DNA from: Microbacterium sp. AK009 | GTDB lineage: Bacteria > Actinomycetota > Actinomycetes > Actinomycetales > Microbacteriaceae | Direction: 5' to 3' | Length of the DNA: 64,000 nucleotides | Assembly: GCF_013410955.1 (NCBI RefSeq) | Contig: NZ_JACCCG010000005.1 | Coordinates: 62,001 to 126,000 of the forward strand | Part shown: piece after piece, positions 60,051-64,000 of the stretch | Position numbering within the stretch: position 1 is the first letter of the stretch | How the letters are laid out: each line of letters opens with the position of its first letter | The notes under the pieces: generated by a model | Seen by the model: only the letters and a program-made list of their open reading frames with translations | What the model was told of the DNA's origin: nothing | The model's database searches: none | Made by a program: the position numbers and the translations under genes

Positions 60051-61880
60051 ATGCCCTTCACTGCCCTTCGTCCCACCGCGTCCCGCCCCTCGGTCAGAGG
60101 ACTCCTCCGCCTCCTCGCCGCGAGCGTCGTACTGAGCGTGGCCGTGGTCGCGGGAATGGTCTTCTCCGCCGCTCCGGCCTTCGCCGCCGAGCGCGGCACG
60201 GGCTTCGGCACGTGGGCGCCGGTGTCGGCGTACGGATGGCACGGTTCGATGCTCGTGGACGGTGTGCACACGTACTGCATCCTGCCCGGCCTGCCGCTGC
60301 CGACCGGCCCGAGCATCGATCACGGCATCAGCGGCAGCGCCGCCGGGCTCTCCGCCGAGCAGCTCACGCGCATCAACCACCTCGTCTCCACCCACGGACA
60401 GACGGATGACCCGGTGCAGGCGGCCGCGGTCGGCTGGGCTGTGAAGGCCATCGCGAACTGGGATGAGACGCTCCGCCAGTTCGGCTACGAGGGAGACTCG
60501 CTCGCGGGGGTCGTGGATCGGGTCTTCTCGCGTCTGGCCCCCGAGCACAACGCGGCGGTCCAGCAGCGTGCGGTCGCGTTCTACGACGAGGCCATGAGGA
60601 TCAGAACCGGCACCCCCGTGGGATCGCTGGTCTTCACCGTCGACCCGGTCGATCATCGAAGCGGCACGGTCAGGGTCGAGACGAGTGCCGCCGGCGCCGT
60701 CGGAACGGTGACCCTCGTGGATGCCGTGTTCGCCGACACCGGTACGGCGACGCGGGAGGGCATGACCGCCGGAACCGAGTACGCGATTACGACCGCGCCT
60801 CCCGCGCCGGGACGCGCCTACACCGTCAGCGGCACCGGCCGCTTCTCAGGCGGCGTCGCTCCGGCCGTCCGCCACGTCACCACCGCCGGCGCCCAGGACA
60901 CCGCGGGGCCCGGGGGCCCGGCGACATTCGACGTGGCCGGCGCCGACACCTCGCCCCGCGTCCCCCTCTTCTCCCCCTCGATCACGACGCAGGTCGCGTC
61001 GCGTTACGTCCCGGGAGGGGCGTTCGTCGACGACGTGACCGTCACCCTCGCCGACGGCGACTGGCCCCGGTCCGCTGACGGATCGCCCCTTCCGATCGCC
61101 GCCACGGCGGAGGTGTACCGCACTGCGTGGGAGCCCGCTGAACCGCAGGCCTCCGTTCCCGGCGACGCCGAACCGGTGGGCTCCCTCACGCTCGTCACCG
61201 GCGACCAGGGCGGAGAGGTCTCGTATCGCGTGACCTCGGACTGGGAGCTCCCCGGCCCCGGCTTCTACACCGCCGTGTGGACGATCACCCGCGAGGCCCA
61301 GAACGAGGAGGTCGCCGCGCACCTGCCGGCGGAGTTCTCATGGGTGGAGTCCTTCGGCGTGAGGAGCCAGATCAGCGTGGTGCCCGATGTCTCGTCACGG
61401 GCGGAGGAGCGCGTGACGGTCGGTGACCCGATGTCGGATACCGTCATCGTCGGCGGGGTCATCCCCTCGGGCGGGATGTCCGTGTCGTCCTCCGTCTATC
61501 GCGCCGCCGACGGCGTGCCGCCCGCCGAGGCCTGCACCACGGACGCCCTCATCTGGGAGAGCGAGTCGATCACCGTGACCGAGGCAGGTGAATACACGGT
61601 GACCTCTCCCAGCGTCGCCGAGCCGGGGACCTACTACTGGCGGGAGCGGGCGGTGGATGCCGCGGGCGACGAGATGCATCTTGGACCCTGCGGCCTGGCC
61701 AACGAGACCACGATCGTCGCGGAGGCGCCTCCCGCATCCGCTCCCTCACTGGCTGCGACCGGAACGGGGATCGTGACGGTCGCCGGCCCGCTCGTCGTCG
61801 GGGTGACGGTGGTCGCCACCGGCCTGGCTCTCGGCCTCTCACGGCGCCGCCGGTTCGAACACAGCGCGGGCATCGGGTAG
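60051..61880 (+). CDS. Sortase-type surface protein with a thioester domain
   Basis: 609 residues. Signal peptide (cleavage near APAFA, residue 45). About 50-170 resembles a thioester domain: Cys76 in HTYCILPG and Gln123 in [15 protein letters not shown] match the Cys-Gln pair that forms the internal thioester. Beta-rich repeated segments follow (about 200-560; several with TPVG or STxxxx patterns). The C-terminus has LAATG, a helix of about 25 hydrophobic residues and RRRRFEHS, a sortase sorting signal of LPxTG type with a non-Pro second residue. Thioester domains bind host or substrate amines covalently; no pilin gene or sortase is adjacent. Confidence 0.7.
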   Translation: MPFTALRPTASRPSVRGLLRLLAASVVLSVAVVAGMVFSAAPAFAAERGTGFGTWAPVSAYGWHGSMLVDGVHTYCILPGLPLPTGPSIDHGISGSAAGLSAEQLTRINHLVSTHGQTDDPVQAAAVGWAVKAIANWDETLRQFGYEGDSLAGVVDRVFSRLAPEHNAAVQQRAVAFYDEAMRIRTGTPVGSLVFTVDPVDHRSGTVRVETSAAGAVGTVTLVDAVFADTGTATREGMTAGTEYAITTAPPAPGRAYTVSGTGRFSGGVAPAVRHVTTAGAQDTAGPGGPATFDVAGADTSPRVPLFSPSITTQVASRYVPGGAFVDDVTVTLADGDWPRSADGSPLPIAATAEVYRTAWEPAEPQASVPGDAEPVGSLTLVTGDQGGEVSYRVTSDWELPGPGFYTAVWTITREAQNEEVAAHLPAEFSWVESFGVRSQISVVPDVSSRAEERVTVGDPMSDTVIVGGVIPSGGMSVSSSVYRAADGVPPAEACTTDALIWESESITVTEAGEYTVTSPSVAEPGTYYWRERAVDAAGDEMHLGPCGLANETTIVAEAPPASAPSLAATGTGIVTVAGPLVVGVTVVATGLALGLSRRRRFEHSAGIG

Positions 61881-61883
61881 GCT
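61878..61883 (+). promoter_or_regulatory. -10 element of tRNA-Pro overlapping a stop codon
   Basis: TAGGCT; its TAG is the stop codon of the surface-protein gene, and it is 13 bases before the tRNA 5' end. Confidence 0.5.
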
Positions 61884-61896
61884 TGGGGGGTTGCCA

Positions 61897-61970
<74 letters not shown>

Positions 61971-61975
61971 CCGCA

Positions 61976-62007
61976 GAGAGGCCTCACCGATACCGGTGGG
62001 GCCTCTC
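61976..62007 (+). terminator. Hairpin terminator after tRNA-Pro
   Basis: A 14-bp stem (one wobble) with a 4-base loop immediately after the tRNA. Confidence 0.75.
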
Positions 62008-62030
62008 GCACGACACCGAACAGGAGCGCC

Positions 62031-62816
62031 GTGAACGCCACCTCGCCCCATCCCGCCCCGAAGCTCGTCGCCTTCGATCTCGACGACACCCTCGCGCCCT
62101 CGAAGAGCGCCATCGACCCCCGCATCGGCGACCTGCTCATCGCGCTGGCCGAGCGCGTCGAGGTGGCGATTATCTCCGGCGGTCAGCTCTCGCAGTTCCG
62201 CGCCCAGGTCGTCGACCTCCTTCCCACCGCGGCGTCCGACATCCTCGCCCACGTCCACCTGCTCCCCACGTGCGGCACGCAGTACTACCGCATCGACGCC
62301 GACGGCATCCGGACGGTCTACGCGCACAGCCTCACCGACGACCAGAAGGCCCGGGCCCTCGCCGCCGTGGAGGAGGAAGCCCGGCGCCTGGGGCTGTGGG
62401 AGAGCGATCCGTGGGGCGACATCCTCGAGGACCGCGGGTCGCAGATCACCTTCTCGGCGCTCGGGCAGCGGGCCCCCCTCGATGCCAAGACGGCGTGGGA
62501 CCCGACGGGCGAGAAGAAGAACGCCCTCCGCGACGCCGTCGCCGCCCGCATCCCCGACCTCGAGGTCCGTTCGGGCGGCTCGACCTCCGTCGACATCACC
62601 CACCGCGGAATCGACAAGGCCTACGGCATGCGGCAGCTCTCCGAGCAGACAGGCATCGCGCTCGACGACATGCTCTTCGTCGGCGACCGCCTCGATCCGC
62701 ACGGCAACGACTATCCCGTCCTGGCGATGGGCGTGCGCTGCCAGGCCGTCGAGGGGTGGGAGGACACCGCGGAATTTCTCGACGGGCTGCTCCCCACCCT
62801 TCCCGTCCGCGCCTGA
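62031..62816 (+). CDS. HAD-IIB hydrolase (phosphomannomutase-like)
   Basis: 261 residues from GTG 62031, with CAGGAG upstream. Motif I AFDLDDTLAPSK provides the two Asp; motif II is probably AIISGGQLSQ; Lys motif GIDKAYGMRQL; motif IV MLFVGDRLDPHGNDYPV. The insert between resembles eukaryotic-type PMM cap (STSVDITHRG). It is likely a sugar-phosphate phosphatase or phosphomannomutase. No gene partner is evident; it sits between a tRNA and lldD. Confidence 0.88.
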   Translation: MNATSPHPAPKLVAFDLDDTLAPSKSAIDPRIGDLLIALAERVEVAIISGGQLSQFRAQVVDLLPTAASDILAHVHLLPTCGTQYYRIDADGIRTVYAHSLTDDQKARALAAVEEEARRLGLWESDPWGDILEDRGSQITFSALGQRAPLDAKTAWDPTGEKKNALRDAVAARIPDLEVRSGGSTSVDITHRGIDKAYGMRQLSEQTGIALDDMLFVGDRLDPHGNDYPVLAMGVRCQAVEGWEDTAEFLDGLLPTLPVRA

Positions 62817-62823
62817 GAACCGC

Positions 62824-64000
62824 TCAGCGCTCGACCGCCGTCCGCATCGCCTCACCCACCGGCACGAGGCGGGTGAGCTGCGTCACGTGGGAGGGCTCGA
62901 GTTCGGCGAGCGTCGATACCCCCAAGAGGCGCATCGTGCGCTCGATCTCGTCGCGGAGGATCGCAATCGCGCGATCGACGCCGGCCCTGCCCCCGGCCAT
63001 CAGACCGTAAAGATAGGCCCGGCCGATCAGCGTGAACGAAGCGCCGAGGGCCATCGAGGCGACGATGTCGGCGCCGTGCATGATGCCGGTGTCGACCATG
63101 ACGGTGGCATCGCGGCCGACCTCACGCACCACGCGCGGCAGCAGATGGAACGGCACCGGCGCGCGGTCGAGCTGACGACCCCCGTGGTTGGACAGCACGA
63201 TGCCGTCCACTCCGGCCTCGATGAGGCGGACGGCGTCCTCCACCGTCTGCACGCCCTTGACGACGAGCTTCCCCGGCCACAGGTCGCGGATGACACCCAT
63301 GTCCTCGTAGCTGATGGTCGGGTCCATCGCGGCATCCAGCAGTTCGCCGACCGTCCCGCCCGTCGACGTCAGCGACGCGAACTCGAGTTTCGGCGTGGTG
63401 AGGAAATCGAACCACCACCACGGTCGCGGGAGGGCGTTCAGTACCGTGCCGAGCGTCAGCTGCGGAGGGATGGAGAACCCGTTCCGCTTGTCGCGGAGGC
63501 GCGCCCCCGCGACGGGCGTGTCGACGGTGAACAGCAGGGTGTCGAAGCCCGCCGCCGCAGCGCGCCGGACGAGACCGTAGGAGATCTCCCGATCGCGCAT
63601 GACATACAGCTGGAACCAGTTGCGGCCCCGCGGATTCGCGGCTCTGACATCCTCGATGGAGGTCGTCCCGAGCGTCGAGAGAGTGAACGGGATCCCGGCG
63701 GCTCCGGCCGCGGAGGCGCCGGCGCGCTCTCCCGCCGTGTGCATCAGCCGGGTGAATCCGGTCGGGGCGATCCCGAACGGCAGCGCGCTGGCACCGCCGA
63801 GGACGGTGAGGGACGTGTCGACGAGCTCCGCGGGTCGGAGGATCGACGGGTGGAACTCCACATCCTCGAAGGCCCGTCGTGCACGCGCCAGCGACAGCTC
63901 GCCTTCGGCGGCGCCGTCGGTGTAGTCGAACGCCGCCTTGGGCGTGCGGCGCTGCGCGATCGCCCGGAGGTCGGCGATGGTGAGGGCCGAGGCGAGGCGC
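62824..64000 (-). CDS. lldD: FMN-dependent alpha-hydroxyacid dehydrogenase (LldD-like), 5' end outside window
   Basis: The frame continues past the right edge without a start, reading [21 protein letters not shown]; homologues have about 400 residues, so the missing part is small. Active-site His and Arg are in [13 protein letters not shown]-binding [29 protein letters not shown] and [13 protein letters not shown] are typical. It oxidises L-lactate or another 2-hydroxyacid and passes electrons to the quinone pool or oxygen. The internal ATG at 63861 is too late to be the real start. Confidence 0.9.
   Translation of the reverse strand, partial: RLASALTIADLRAIAQRRTPKAAFDYTDGAAEGELSLARARRAFEDVEFHPSILRPAELVDTSLTVLGGASALPFGIAPTGFTRLMHTAGERAGASAAGAAGIPFTLSTLGTTSIEDVRAANPRGRNWFQLYVMRDREISYGLVRRAAAAGFDTLLFTVDTPVAGARLRDKRNGFSIPPQLTLGTVLNALPRPWWWFDFLTTPKLEFASLTSTGGTVGELLDAAMDPTISYEDMGVIRDLWPGKLVVKGVQTVEDAVRLIEAGVDGIVLSNHGGRQLDRAPVPFHLLPRVVREVGRDATVMVDTGIMHGADIVASMALGASFTLIGRAYLYGLMAGGRAGVDRAIAILRDEIERTMRLLGVSTLAELEPSHVTQLTRLVPVGEAMRTAVER

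Overview
The window is high-GC DNA that looks like a chromosomal segment of an actinobacterium of the Microbacterium type (family Microbacteriaceae). The reasons are very high third-position GC, many GTG starts, ATGA/GTGA gene overlaps, actinobacterial gene orders (rlmB-cysS-ispDF-carD-lpqE; ppk-mutT1; sigK-rskA-fasciclin; ponA2-metallophosphoesterase) and many predicted leaderless genes. No phage, transposase, CRISPR array or rRNA is visible. Three tRNAs are present (Lys-TTT, Thr-CGT, Pro-CGG).

Layout. 1-8.9 kb is an accessory catabolic block: a VOC protein, two regulators (GntR/FCD and XRE-cupin), and enzymes (ketopantoate-reductase-like, Dabb, zinc MDR dehydrogenase, SDR, creatinase-like M24, beta-hydroxyacid dehydrogenase, TRZ/ATZ-type amidohydrolase). 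Its substrate is unknown. A perfect 9+9 inverted repeat sits between its divergent arms. 8.9-15.2 kb is core: rlmB, cysS, a DMT exporter, a GNAT, ispDF, carD and an LpqE-like lipoprotein. 15.2-25.3 kb is centred on phosphate: regX3/senX3, phoU behind an 11-bp-period PHO-box-like repeat, gpmA, a methyltransferase, ygfZ, a nitrobindin-type FABP gene, a GlnR-like response regulator and ppk, followed by mutT1. 26.2-32 kb holds the most interesting unit: an Sfp-type phosphopantetheinyl transferase, an M1 aminopeptidase translationally coupled to a 1320-residue Pls/PosA-type peptide synthetase, and an adenylation-domain code that reads as lysine. A PHO box lies between this synthetase and the divergent pstS. 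32-36 kb is pstSCAB. 36-43.5 kb has an aminotransferase, a candidate structured RNA, a SigK/RskA/fasciclin module, a Ser/Thr kinase, pncA and two tRNAs. 43.5-50 kb carries a secreted hydrolase, holB, tmk and topA. 50-53 kb is a compact Tad/Flp-type pilus locus. 53-64 kb has acs, ridA, a class A PBP with PASTA repeats, a metallophosphoesterase, a thioester-type surface protein, a HAD phosphatase and a partial FMN-dependent hydroxyacid dehydrogenase.

How the genes fit together. SenX3-RegX3 probably senses phosphate and drives pstSCAB and phoU through PHO boxes, while Ppk stores phosphate. The Pls-type synthetase needs the PPTase next door and may make a lysine homopolymer that the M1 peptidase trims or detoxifies. 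SigK, held by RskA, probably drives the fasciclin lipoprotein from a SigK-like promoter.

A pattern runs through the window: a TANNNT hexamer lies 6-7 bases before the start codon of at least fourteen genes. It predicts leaderless mRNAs and was used to choose several starts. All functional calls are from reading the sequence; no database search was run.
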